Positions 20,721-31,360 of a stretch of DNA of 64,000 bases are shown piece by piece. Under the pieces are notes generated by a model. That model searched no databases, was not told where the DNA came from, and worked only from the letters and a program-made list of their open reading frames with translations. The first letter of the stretch is position 1. Each line of letters begins with the position of its first letter. Source of the stretch: Luidia sarsii (lineage: Eukaryota; Echinodermata; Asteroidea; Paxillosida; Luidiidae). Where the stretch lies: assembly GCA_949987565.1 (NCBI GenBank), contig OX465102.1:25543691-25607690 (forward strand), read 5' to 3'. The position numbers and the translations under genes are program-made.

Positions 20721-22267
20721 CAGGGCAAGGAAAGCCCTGACACACATGGCAGAGGAATGATAAAAGGGAAGGGAGTGGGATGCAGATGTACACCAAGGGA
20801 CTTTTAAAATGATTTATAACCGTCCATCTCGCAACGAGTTGACGATTTACATGGTGGATATGAAAATGCGGTGGCTGTCAGCTTCTTTCGTTCTCGCCGT
20901 CACAATCCCGAACCGGTTTCCACTTTCCAATGAGAAATGACGAGGAACCGAAAAAACAACAACAAAACCCACGTTCTAGACCGGAGGAGATCTTCAGCTT
21001 CCCATAACCTTCACCCCGTGACCCCGTAAGGCGTCTATATACCGTGGAATGTGAGGCCGACGGTGAGTGTGTGTGGGACCCAAACGATATCGGACGTGAC
21101 TCTCTTGGCTCTGCGAGGACACTTAGCCCGCGCAATTCCACGCGATGTAATGAGCGGACATTTTACACTAACCGGTCGGCAGATGACCGAGCCGAGGATC
21201 GGAGGAGCCGCGCAGATCCACTCCCCAGATGTGCGTGCAACATGTAGCCCCCTTCCCCCTCCCCTTAACGCATTCCCCGGCAGGGTTCCTCGTACTTAGA
21301 CCCGTCACTCCCTTTCTCCCATCCCCACCCCCGACCCTTGAACACTTCAGTTTCTCTCTGATTGAGCGGAGTACTTCGCCGTTGCGGTCTCGCATTCCGG
21401 GGATTCTGTTTGACGGTTGCCGACGGGGGGAGGGGGGACGAGAGGAGTGGGGAAAGGGGGAGCATTGGAAGCCCCCTGAAATGATTTTCTTCTTCTTTTT
21501 AATTTCCGCCCCGTCCATATGACTTTCATCGGAGTCGTCGGTGCGTGCGCACGGTCCAGACCCGGGTAATCCTTGCAGCAGGCCTGAGATGAGACCTTTT
21601 AAACCCCACCTTCCAAAAAATAAAAAAAAATGTGGGTCGCAAATTGCGTTGACCTCGAATTCCGATTGACATCCTAGGCATCCGAGCGAAACCGCATATT
21701 TACCTGTAAATCTACTTCCCGCTTGTGTTTGATTACAGGAGCTTTTAACGTAGACGGGGGCCGTTTCACACGCTGCATGCTCGTGTTTGTCTTCGCAGAT
21801 CAGATTATTGGCAGATGCGATTGGTATATAGACAGTGTCATCACACACCAACTCGTTGCCTATACCCATCAAATGAGTAAATACGATGAAGACGCGCCAA
21901 CCAACAACAGGGGACTAAACACCGTTGATAGACTATAGGTCGTCGCACACCAACCCTTTTAATTGTCTTCACGAATCAGGTGACTTACTATAATCGATAG
22001 ACATGGCAGTCACACACCGACTCAATACATTTGGTGGGTCAAAGGTGAGTCTACAATGCGCCATGGCCCCCAGTCATGGCGATGCCCATAGCTGATCGGT
22101 CTATATCCGTCCATATACGGCATGATGTGAATGGCACTGAAACAGTATTATTCGCCCGGCCAATTGCGTTAGCACAGCGCCCTCGCTTGGTCATGTCCCA
22201 GGCTCCACCCGATCCGACAGCGTATAAGGAGCGTCAATTCTTTAGTTTCTTTACACTCAAGCAAAGT
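20721..22267. other. Unassigned DNA, GC- and CpG-rich at 21000-21560
   Basis: A CpG-rich island-like stretch (21000-21560) has overlapping open frames, including a minus-strand frame of 234 codons (21168-21872) and plus-strand frames containing a donor-like ACG|GTGAGT near 21060. None has a recognisable domain. It could be a promoter-proximal region or chance. Confidence 0.3.
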
Positions 22268-22415
22268 GTGATAAACAACAATGTTGCAAACTGCTTACTG
22301 ACTAAAATTACCAACATGCAAATCTCAAAATTTAGTGTGGCTGCCGTTTCGATCCTAGCAAGACCTTTCTCAACTCTGCCTTTGAGAAAGGTCATGGTAG
22401 GATCGAACAAAGTGT
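22268..22415. mobile_element. Penelope family-1 tail with an inverted stub
   Basis: AATGTTGCAAACTGCTTACT through GTTTCGATCCTAGCAAGACC, then an inverted partial hairpin (CTTTGAGAAAGGTCATGG, TAGGATCGAAC). A decayed head-to-head copy. Confidence 0.65.
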
Positions 22416-22554
22416 GTACAAACAGCCTTGCTCTATTACTCAATTGTACGAGTCCTTTCCATTGTTTCTATTCTTTGGGCTTTTGAACGTTTCCTAAACA
22501 GAACACAATTTCTTAGGTATGTTCTTCTCGTCTTTAAGTTGTACTGTAAGCCCT

Positions 22555-22735
22555 AGTTTAAGCCCTATACCCAGGACTAGCCCTAGCTCTATAGCCCTAT
22601 AGCTCTAGCCCTATAGCCCTAGCCCTATAGCATTAGCCCTGGCCCTATCCACATCCCTGTCCCTGTCCCAATCCCTATCCATTTTCCTAGCCCTAACCCT
22701 AACTCTAACCCTAACCCTATATAACAGAAAGCCCT
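22555..22735 (+). repeat. CCCTAG/CCCTAA telomere-like repeat
   Basis: Degenerate 6-bp units, mostly CCCTAG and CCCTAT, ending in true CCCTAACCCTAA-type units at 22685-22720. An interstitial, decayed telomere-type array. Confidence 0.7.
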
Positions 22736-23682
22736 AGCCTGCAGCCCTACCACCTAGCCAAGCCCTGGCCATATCAAGCTCCAAATCGTGCCTGGTCACA
22801 AAAACCCCGACCGGTGAATAGATAGTCCTCCGTGCCCTCACGGGTCGGCTGAGGCAATGCACTTTCGTCGCCCGGATCCATATTCAGAAAAACGGAATAA
22901 TTGGCGGACATGATGTGAGAACTGGGTAGAGTTCTTCCCATTGCACTCATGTATACGATCAGCCAGACTTGAAAAGATACTGAGCACGGCTATAGTTATA
23001 AATATAGAATCGGCTTCGCACCTCTTCGATCTCGTTCAATTACCTCCGATTCCTGCTCTGTGAGCACCGAACCGGCCCCCTTGTGAGTGTTAGCTTAGAG
23101 ATGTTGGGTGTTATTACCTTTCCCCATCCCAACCCCAGCGAGGAGACCCGCCGAAACCTTTTTTTTTGGGGGGCGGTCGACGGATTGCCTCTCCACCTTT
23201 CAACCCACGCTCTCTCTCTCTCTCTCTCTGCTTCCTCTCGCCCACTTCTTTGGTGGCACGGAATCCAGCAGACGCAGCGATTCCTCGCGACCCGATTGTC
23301 TCAGCCTTCCGCACCGCTTTCCTGATTTCCCATGGAACGCTCTTCTCTCCGTCCCACTCTCCTCCGCTGCAAAGGCCATTGACTTTCGAGCCTCTTTCAA
23401 CAATGATACAAAAACCAAGGCAATTCTTAACAGGCCGAGTCTCACCCGGCCCCCCTCTTTCTTTTGCTTCAACAGTTTCCCGTTACCAAGGCGATTGCAT
23501 TTTGCCACCATCTATTATTCCTGTAATTCGATCTCCGGTATAAAGGATTTTGGTTGGTGTGAATGATCCCGAGATTCGTGGCAATAATGGGCGGTCGTTT
23601 GACTCGCAACCCGATGGAAATGCCTCTTCTGGTCGTGTTTTCGTTGGGCGCTGCAGTGATAATTGGGCTCCGGGTAGATTTC
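22736..23682. other. Unassigned DNA
   Basis: A pyrimidine-rich stretch at 23210-23240 and several short overlapping frames; no gene recognised. Confidence 0.35.
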
Positions 23683-25611
23683 ACAAGAGGACACATTGCC
23701 ATTATTTTGGGAAGATTAACTCGCCTTGATAAAAAATGAAAATAGACACCCGGCCTCTCTATAAGTATGGCTTACACAGGGGGATTTGGCCTGGATCTAG
23801 AATTTGGCGCCACTTCGGACATTCACTAAAAAGAATGGATCAAGGCTCTGGGGACGTATGATTTCGAAACGGGATTGGCCATGAGGCCATCGTATCCTAT
23901 CGTGTGTGAAAAAGAAAAGCTCCGATAAAACCTCCACGAACGACTCTTCAGCCCGAGTTCGAACCCAAGCATTAGCACTGGCACCAGCCCTAGCCCTAGC
24001 CCTAGCACTAGCCCTAGCACTAGCGCTAACACTAGCCCTAGCCCTAGCCCTAGCACTAGCCCTAGCCCTAGCCCTAGCCCTAGCCCTAGCCCTAGCCCTA
24101 GCCCTATACCTAGCACTAGGCCTCTAGCCTTAGACCTAGCCCTAGCCCTATCCTTAGCCCTCTTCTTTGCCCTAGCCCGAGCTTGTGCACAAACCGTGGT
24201 TTCAAATATCTTATCCATAAACAAGTCTTATACATCTAGCACTTTATGCTTAAATAAAGGGTACTACAGAACAGCTTGACTTAACGGGCCTTAAACAGTG
24301 CGTTTTAACAAAACTTTACTATGCACAAATTACAATCATGGTTCCACGCCATTGGAACTCAGACGTAGAGGCTCCTCGTTTTGATTTCAATCAGCTCACC
24401 ATAAGCTGTGTAACATTATCTTCCCGTTTGTCTTGGCCGGGATCAAGGGATCTCGCCAAGCACGCAGGGGAAAGAAATCCTCACCGGATGACTGACTCCC
24501 TCCCCCACCAATCTCTTCCGTCGAGCAGCTGCGCGCGCGCCTTATACCCGGATTACAGTCCCCCTCAACCCTTTCTCGCACACTGTCTGCTATAGCGAGT
24601 CGACTGGCCGGCTCCGTGCCGAGTTTACCCGCCTGAGAGTCGCGCCATTACGTCCCATCACCACGCTCAGCCGCCTGGGTCCGTTGCATCAGCAACGCTC
24701 CGTTATATATACGGCAGACGGTGGGTTTCATTTCACGGAAGATCCCCGGAGTTTTAATTTCCCTCCGTATATATAGTGCACAGTTTTTTTTTTATAACGT
24801 CTGACCACAGCTCTAATTGCCGGTCGTCAGGGTACAGGGGTCAAGTATTCCCGCGGTTGAGCCGGAAGCCAGTCGGGTCCTTCCGTCAGATATCAGTTGA
24901 ATCGTATAACGTGTGCGGGAAGCTAATGTACTGATTTGAAATAAACTAACATCAGGGAAAATCAACCCGAATTGATTCAAACATGTTGCAAACCTGCTAA
25001 CTGACGAGAATGACCAAAGTCCAAAGCTCAGTTTCCGAAAAATAATCAAGTTGCTAGAATTTGGAATGTTTGCAGTATCACCCCTTTACTGTTTCTGTTT
25101 CGAAGTGATGTAATGTGAAATGTTCCAATAGGTTCTTCCCCCGTACTGCTACGCTTTGGAGCTCTCCACCTGGCACCTGCCCTAGCCCTAGCACTAGCAC
25201 TAGCACTAGCACTAGCCCTAGCACTAGCCCTAGCACTAGCCCTAGCACTAGCCCTAGCACTAGCCCTAGCACTAGCCCTAGCACTAGCCCTAGCACTAGC
25301 CCTAGCACTAGCCCTAGCACTAGGCCTCTAGCCTAGTGCTAATGCTCGGGCTGAAGAGTCGTTCGTGGAGGTTGGAGCTTTTCTTGTTCACACACGATAG
25401 GATACGATGGCCTCATGGCCAATCCCGTTTCGAAATCAGTCCTCAGAGCCTTGATCCATTCTTTTTAGTGAATATCCGAAGTGGCACCAAATTCTAGATC
25501 CAGGCGAAATCCCCCTGTGTAGGCCATGCTTATAGAGAGGCCGGGTGTCTATTTTGTTTTTCTATCAAGGCGAGTTAATCTTCCCAAAATAATTGCAATG
25601 TGTCCTCTTGT
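23683..25611. repeat. 1.9-kb foldback: inverted ~280-bp arms around CCCTAG satellites
   Basis: The left arm (23683-23978) and right arm (25338-25611) are inverted copies. ACAAGAGGACACATTGC at the left edge mirrors GCAATGTGTCCTCTTGT at the right, and GGCCATGAGGCCATCGTATC matches inverted. Just inside each arm lies CCCTAG/CACTAG satellite (about 23966-24165 and 25176-25326), and the middle is about 1 kb of unrelated sequence. The satellite reads CCCTAG on the plus strand on both sides, so it is not itself inverted. A foldback transposon or inverted duplication is possible. No transposase seen. Confidence 0.75.
24978..25045. mobile_element. Penelope family-1 tail remnant inside the foldback
   Basis: ATGTTGCAAACCTGCTAACTG and AATGACCAAAGTCCAAAGCTC align to the first third of the family-1 tail; the hairpin is absent. 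Confidence 0.5.
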
Positions 25612-26044
25612 CAGGGTTTTTACCACACAAAGTTTTTTTGTCAAAGTCTTTACGACACAAAGTTTGTTTTTTCTCCAAAACCCGCCTTAGGCTTCGGCGT
25701 AAATAGGGCCCCACCCTAGCCGAGTAAATGTATACCGCGCATGCGCGGAGCTCGCATCTGCTCACGTCGACTATAACAACCGTGAGGTGATCGGGCACGA
25801 TGCCTGCAACAACAATGGCTGAATGACAAGCTTCGTATGGACAAGATTGTAGTTGGCGGACTACAGATTGACACTAAAGGCCAGAGTATTCATATCACCT
25901 GTCTCTGATGAGGAGATGTCGCCTCCGTCTACTTCTATTATAAGAGAGACCCAAAACAAACCAGATCCCATTTCTACTCTCCTGCCAACTCTTCCAATGC
26001 TTTATCAACGATATCTTCATAATTAGTACCACACTATTGGCTAT
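25612..26044. other. Unassigned DNA
   Basis: CCCGCCTTAGGCTTCGGCG near 25680 resembles one end of the MITE at 49268-49508. Otherwise nothing recognised. Confidence 0.35.
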
Positions 26045-26390
26045 AGGGGGTTTTCTATGATTTTGTTGTCTATGAGGTTTTTCACGTTCCAATTCCTTTC
26101 CTTATTAAAACACTAGTCAGTTTTCTTCATTTCCATTGTCTTGTGTGTGTCTTTACTACTACTAGTACTACTCGCGATCGTACGCGTGGTGGAAGCTCAC
26201 ATGGCATTCACATTTATAGATGGTAATAGTAATTCGTACACAGCGCCACAGCATCGCGTGTGTTCCAAACGTGTCGGGAGCCACTGTTTATCTCAAAGTA
26301 CAGGTTGCTAAGGTCAAGTAACGCATGCGCAGTCGGAACTCTGAAATGGCTTACTTTGTACCGTACACATTCCGTACGTGATTTAAATCT
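26045..26390 (+). repeat. Dispersed ~350-bp direct repeat, copy 1
   Basis: Matches 30811-31177 in the same orientation, from AGGGGGTTTTCT to CCGTACGTGATTTAAATCT. No inverted ends or tail are obvious. Copy 2 has about 25 extra bases near its start. Class unknown. Confidence 0.8.
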
Positions 26391-27298
26391 GGCTATAGTT
26401 TCCCCTCTATAGTTTCCCCTCCCCGAACACTGGCTATATACACTCACGAAGAGACTATACACCGCAGCTTCCTAACCATGTCTTGTGTTTCCTATAAATA
26501 GCCCTTGCCATTCGTGTATACTCGAAAGGGGGTGACTCTGTACCACCAGTTCACCGTTGGTGAAGACGAGGTACCCGACCACCCACACCGAAATGTTGGG
26601 CAATATTTAACACCATTTTGACCAACGCTTGTCACGAAAACGTCCGGTACCGGTGTGACGATCTCAGACGGGCTCCCGTGTTGAGTTGAGCCGTGACGTC
26701 ACTGGCTCACTTCAGCACGTTGCAACAACGTGCGCAGCTGCTCAGCTCAGCATGCTCAGGTGAGTCAGTGAAGCAAACACGTGGGGGCGCCCTTCATGTG
26801 AATGTTGTTTATGATCTTCCGCGTACGAACACAGTTTGTAAAACTATAGTTTGCTTTTGATTGTATAAAGTCAATCGATACGCTCTTATTACCGTGGAAT
26901 AACTGTAGCATTTCCTCCCCAATGTAAAACTGCAAGTTCTAGGCCTAGTAACTAGGATCCGTACTGAGCTTTGTTGGTAAATAAATACCGGTCAACGAAC
27001 GTGCCTGAAAGTGTTGCATTGCCAATGGCCGTATCGACTCAGCACGGCCTTCAAAATGGACTACTACCATGCGAACTGCGCATGACGTTTTTATCCATTA
27101 TATGGTAAAGGTCTCATCTGAGCATGGGACCCGGATCAGACCGTCACAGCGGTAACGTTACTCCTGGTCAATGAATGCCCATGCAACTTTGGGATTGTTT
27201 GGGTCAAAATCATTCACCAAACGATCTTTCTCTGCGTCATTCTTTGCCCTCCATTGGTACAGTTCACGAGTTCATCCGTGACCTGTACCCAGGATAAC
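26391..27298. other. Unassigned DNA
   Basis: No gene recognised. One TGACGTCA lies at about 26694. Confidence 0.35.
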
Positions 27299-27780
27299 AA
27301 ACACTGCGTTCACACTTGATCCCGCAAGGAGGATCAGATCCTGCGGTCACGGAAGATCTGATCCAGTGCTGCGTTCACACTGGATCCTGACCCTGCATTG
27401 ATCGCGCATTTAGCAGCGGAAACGCTCTTTAAAGGTTATCCACGTAGGTCACTAGTCATGCGCAGTACAAAGTCATCACGGCCATGACGCGCGAAACACA
27501 TAAACACATACATATACACAAAGTCTTGTTTTCGCACGTTTTTCCAGGCATGGGCCGGATGTGGTCGCTAAAAACCGCAGGATCAGATCCCGCATTCGTC
27601 CACACTTGCATGTTGATCTCGCATGCGGGATCAGACCCGGGTCTGATCCTTCCCAAAAGGAGGATCAGATCCCGGGATCTGATCCTGATCGCGCAAGCGT
27701 TCAAACTTGCGTTGATCGCCCTTTGATCGACCTTGCGGGATCTGATCCTCCTTGCGGGATCAAGTGTGAACGCAGTGAAA
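27299..27780. mobile_element. 476-bp CACTG-ended MITE (CACTA/EnSpm-like)
   Basis: Element 27302-27777 has 40-bp perfect inverted ends starting CACTGCGTTCACACTTGATC. AAA stands on both sides as a possible 3-bp duplication. Inside, GCGTTCACACTGGATCC and GGATCAGATCC recur as degenerate copies of the end. CACT(A/G) termini with a 2-3 bp duplication fit CACTA-type elements. No transposase present. Confidence 0.75.
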
Positions 27781-28276
27781 TGCGTGTCAAATTTCTTACC
27801 ATTGCCTGCATTTTGTTCTGCGGTACCTTGAAAAAATATCGATCTGTGAGAGTGTCTCAAAGTTGTCCAAATCTGTTTCCTCTGCCGTGTCCCTTTACTT
27901 CTTTGACTGATCTATTCAACTCTACAGCAGACCAAGGTAATCGATTTCGTGCAAAGCTTAAACAGCTTCGTATCTATTGTTAGCCGCCGTTCATTTCACA
28001 GCAAAATTCAGGCATCGCTTCAATTCTTCAAAATGTAGGCCGTGTGCACTCTGCCTGCCCTCCGTATTGATATCGCGCTCCGATTTTCTCCGCTAACGGT
28101 GTTTCGCGGTCGGTGTTTCGAATTTCCCCATTGAGACATCCCCCAAAAGAAAAGCCCTGAAGAGATTGAGGATGGGGTAATGAGTCCCGCCCTTCTCCTG
28201 CGCAATACAAAAAAACGCTATCCGGTTGCCTCTACCCACGTTGTTGGCCCGTAATCCAACCCCCAAATATATCTGG
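27781..28276. other. Unassigned DNA
   Basis: No gene recognised. Confidence 0.35.
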
Positions 28277-28617
28277 CAGAGAGAGAGGGAGAGGGAGAGA
28301 GAGAGAGAGGGAGGGAGAGGGAGGGTGAGGGAGAGAGGGAAAGGGAGGGAGAGAGAGGGGGAGAGGGACAATGAGAGAGAGAGGGAGAGAGAGAGAGAGG
28401 TGGAGAGGGAGAAGGAGAGAGAGAGAGAGAGGGAGAGAGAGAGAGAGGGGGGAGAGGGGGAAGGAGAGAGAGAGAGAGATAGGGAGAGAGAGAGAGAGAG
28501 GGGGAGAGGGAGAGGGAGAGAGAGAGATAGGGAGAGAGAGAGGGGGAGAGGGAGAGGGAGAGGAAGAGGGAGAGGGAGATGGAGAGTGAGAGAAAGAGGG
28601 AGAGGGGGAGAGGGAGA

Positions 28618-28660
<43 letters not shown>

Positions 28661-29195
28661 CGAGATGGAGAGAGAGAGGGAGAGGGAGAGGGAGAGGGAG
28701 AGGGAGAGGGAGAGGGAGAGGGAGAGGGAGAGGGAGAGGGAGAGGGAGAGGGAGAGGGAGAGGGAGAGGGAGAGGGAGAGGGAGAGGGAGAGGGAGAGGG
28801 AGAGGGAGAGGGAGAGGGAGAGGGAGAGGGAGAGGGAGAGGGAGAGGGAGAGGGAGAGGGAGAGGGAGAGGGAGAGGGAGAGGGAGAGGGAAATGGAGAG
28901 GGAGAGAAGGAGAGGGAGAGGGAGAGGGAGAGGGAGAGAGGGAGAGGGAGAGGGATGGGGAGAGGGAGAGGAAGAGGAAGAGGAAGAGGAAGAGGAAGAG
29001 GAAGAGGAAGAGGAAGAGGAAGAGGAAGAGGAAGAGGAAGAGGAAGAGGGAGAGGGAGAGGGAGAGGGAGAGGGAGAGGGAAAGGAGAGGGACAGGGAGA
29101 GGGAAAGGAGAGGGAAAGGAGAGGGGAGAGGGGAGAGGCATAGAGGGAGAGGGAGAGGGAGAGAGGGAGAGAGAGAGGTAGAGGGAGAGAGCAAT
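28277..29195 (+). repeat. 0.9-kb GA-rich purine tract
   Basis: GAGAGG hexamers dominate, with a pure (GGAAGA)-type block at about 28970-29050. The plus strand is almost pure purine. Open frames over 300 codons occur on both strands (Gly-Glu and Pro-Leu repeats); they are artefacts of period-6 DNA. Confidence 0.95.
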
Positions 29196-30010
29196 CGATA
29201 AGCGACTGTAAAAAAAACCTCGTTAGTCTCTTTTACGGTCCAAACCAAAACGCCACCCACGGGTGCGTGCGTGTCTCTGTTTTCAAATAGGGGCGGGCCC
29301 TGCGCACGCTCTTCACAGCACAATGCCTTTATAGACACGTGCCCCCATCACTGATCGGCCGGACTGTTCTTATAATGCCCTGGGGGAAAAAAGTTCGTAG
29401 CCACGGACGGAAGTCGAAGTCATAAAACGGCAACACAGCCTTTTTTTTCTGGCCGCTATTGGCCAAATTATTGCAGCGCCCTGTAGGTGTGTTTATACCG
29501 AGACTGACCCGAACGGTTCGGCCATGCGCATTGAAGACGCCCATTTTTGGTGTTTATCTCTCCCCCTCCAAAATCAAATTAAACCGGATGCGCTTCTTAA
29601 ACTGAGCTCCTGACAAATGCGTTCAAATGATCGAACAAGGAGGGGGGGGGGAAATGGAGGTTAGCCTATAAAGCTCAGCTTGCATGCAATTCCCCCTCCT
29701 ACGTCTTTCGCAGAAAAGAGATCAACTGAAATTGTGCCTGGGAATTGTGACCTATATTCGGCGAAGATTGGATGGTACGAGCACCCGGACACAACCGGGC
29801 GAGCCGTGTATAAGGTGGTGGATTACCGGTACAAAATTATGGGGTGGGGTGGGAGATAGGCCCACGTCGGTTGGACCATGGAGGGATGGACGTAGCACGG
29901 TGACTCACGCCAAAGGCTTCCCGCATTTTCCCTGGTCAGTCGTTCGATGTTGACCATTGACTTATCACGCTGGCTTCCCGTTGATGATTGCCTATAAAGC
30001 GTCTGCTGCA
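29196..30010. other. Unassigned DNA
   Basis: No gene recognised. GGGGGGGGG at 29642-29652. Confidence 0.35.
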
Positions 30011-30052
30011 TTGCATCGGATGAAGTAGTTGTTGCTTCGAAAGTTTATGCAC
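30011..30052 (+). other. Hammerhead-ribozyme-like motif
   Basis: TTGCAT, CGGATGA (one change from CTGATGA), AAG-loop-CTT, CGAAAG, TTTATGCAC. The outer TGCAT/ATGCA can pair as stem I, and AAG/CTT as a short stem II. No clear stem III. Confidence 0.35.
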
Positions 30053-30641
30053 ACCAGTAAAAAAAAAAAACGCTTTGTAAAGTGTATACGACTATACGTG
30101 TTTGAATCAACAATTCGGTCTACTTCGTCAGTTGCAATGAAGGAGGCGATCCATGTGGGCCCAGACAAGTCGACCGTCGGACAACTCGACTTCAGACAGG
30201 TCGACCGTTGAGACAGGTCGTACACTGGTCGTGCGGTGAGACAGGTCGAAGAGGCTAGCCCAGCTTGCATACAATTTCCCCTCCCACGCGTCTTTCCGTA
30301 TTTGGAGGCGAATGACGGCTTAATACCGCGTGTGCTGGGCTCACCGGCGATGTATCATTATACAGGCCGTGTTTTGGAAGGAATTCGCGGCTTCCCTGTG
30401 CGCTGAAATCTCTATTAGGCCTATTATATGTCACAATTATTTATAATAGTTAGACCACCACGGCTAACTTTATGCCGGCATGCATCATCCACAGTTCATC
30501 TCCCAACTTGCAAACAAGAACACCGCGATAAGAAAACGACAAAGTGCTCCTGATGCCTCGCAAGCGAACACGATCTTTCTTCTACGAATCTTGTCTCAGG
30601 ATGTTTTCTAATCCACTTGGGAAGGCCGCCATCTACATGTA
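30053..30641. other. Unassigned DNA
   Basis: GGTCGACC-type repeats (ACAGGTCGACCGT) cluster at 30160-30250. No gene recognised. Confidence 0.35.
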
Positions 30642-30730
30642 AGGGCTAGATAGTTCAGATGGAAATAACGCTGGTACGCAAAACTAGAGGTCTCGGGTTC
30701 AAGTCCCCGTCCACTATATTTTTTTTCTTT
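30642..30730 (+). mobile_element. tRNA-derived SINE head
   Basis: A-box-like TAGTTCAGATGG (30651-30662) and B box GGGTTCAAGTCCC (30695-30707) are spaced as in a tRNA, followed by a T-rich run. Related heads lie at 35656, 46034(-) and 57437. Confidence 0.65.
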
Positions 30731-30810
30731 GCCATTTTTCAAAAAGGTGTATATAATTACACCATTAGCTTTCAAAATACCACGACCCATGGTTGGATTC
30801 CAAAGATCCC

Positions 30811-31177
30811 AGGGGGTTTTCTGTGATTTTGTTGTCTATGACGTTAGAATATATTTCTCCGAGTGTTTTTCACGTTCCAATTTCTTTCCTTGATAAAACA
30901 CTAGTCAGTTTTCTTCATTTCCATTGTCTTGTGTGTGTCTTTACTACTACTAGTACTACTCGCGATCGTACGCGTGGTGGAAGCTCACAGGGCATTCACA
31001 TTTATAGATGTAATAGTAATTCGTACACAGCGCCACAGCATCGCGTGTGTTGCATACGTGTCGGGAGCCATTGTTTATCTCAAAGTACACGTTGCTAAGG
31101 TCAAGTGACGCATGCGCAGTTAGAACTCTGAAATGGCTTACTATGTACCGTACACATTCCGTACGTGATTTAAATCT
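30811..31177 (+). repeat. Dispersed ~350-bp direct repeat, copy 2
   Basis: Same orientation as 26045-26390. Carries the extra block ACGTTAGAATATATTTCTCC near 30841. Confidence 0.8.
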
Positions 31178-31360
31178 TGTTTTCAAATTAAAATTAGTAA
31201 GTAGATCCTAGAAAGCAAGTTAGATCTTAGAAAGTAAATCCGAGCAGATACTCATTTCCTTTGAAAAGCTGCATCATTTCGTGAGATCCCCGAAACGGTG
31301 TACAAGATGTGTTGTTTGCATCAGCCATATACACACAGGAGTGCATGGTTAAATGCTTCT

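Noticed and set aside
21168..21872. 234-codon minus-strand frame
   Set aside because: Contains poly-Lys from a T-run and no recognisable domain; competing frames of similar length overlap it.
28218..29338. Open frames above 300 codons on both strands (Pro-Leu, Ser-Leu, Gly-Glu, Arg-Glu repeats)
   Set aside because: They are read through a period-6 purine tract that lacks stops in several frames; no domain or start context.
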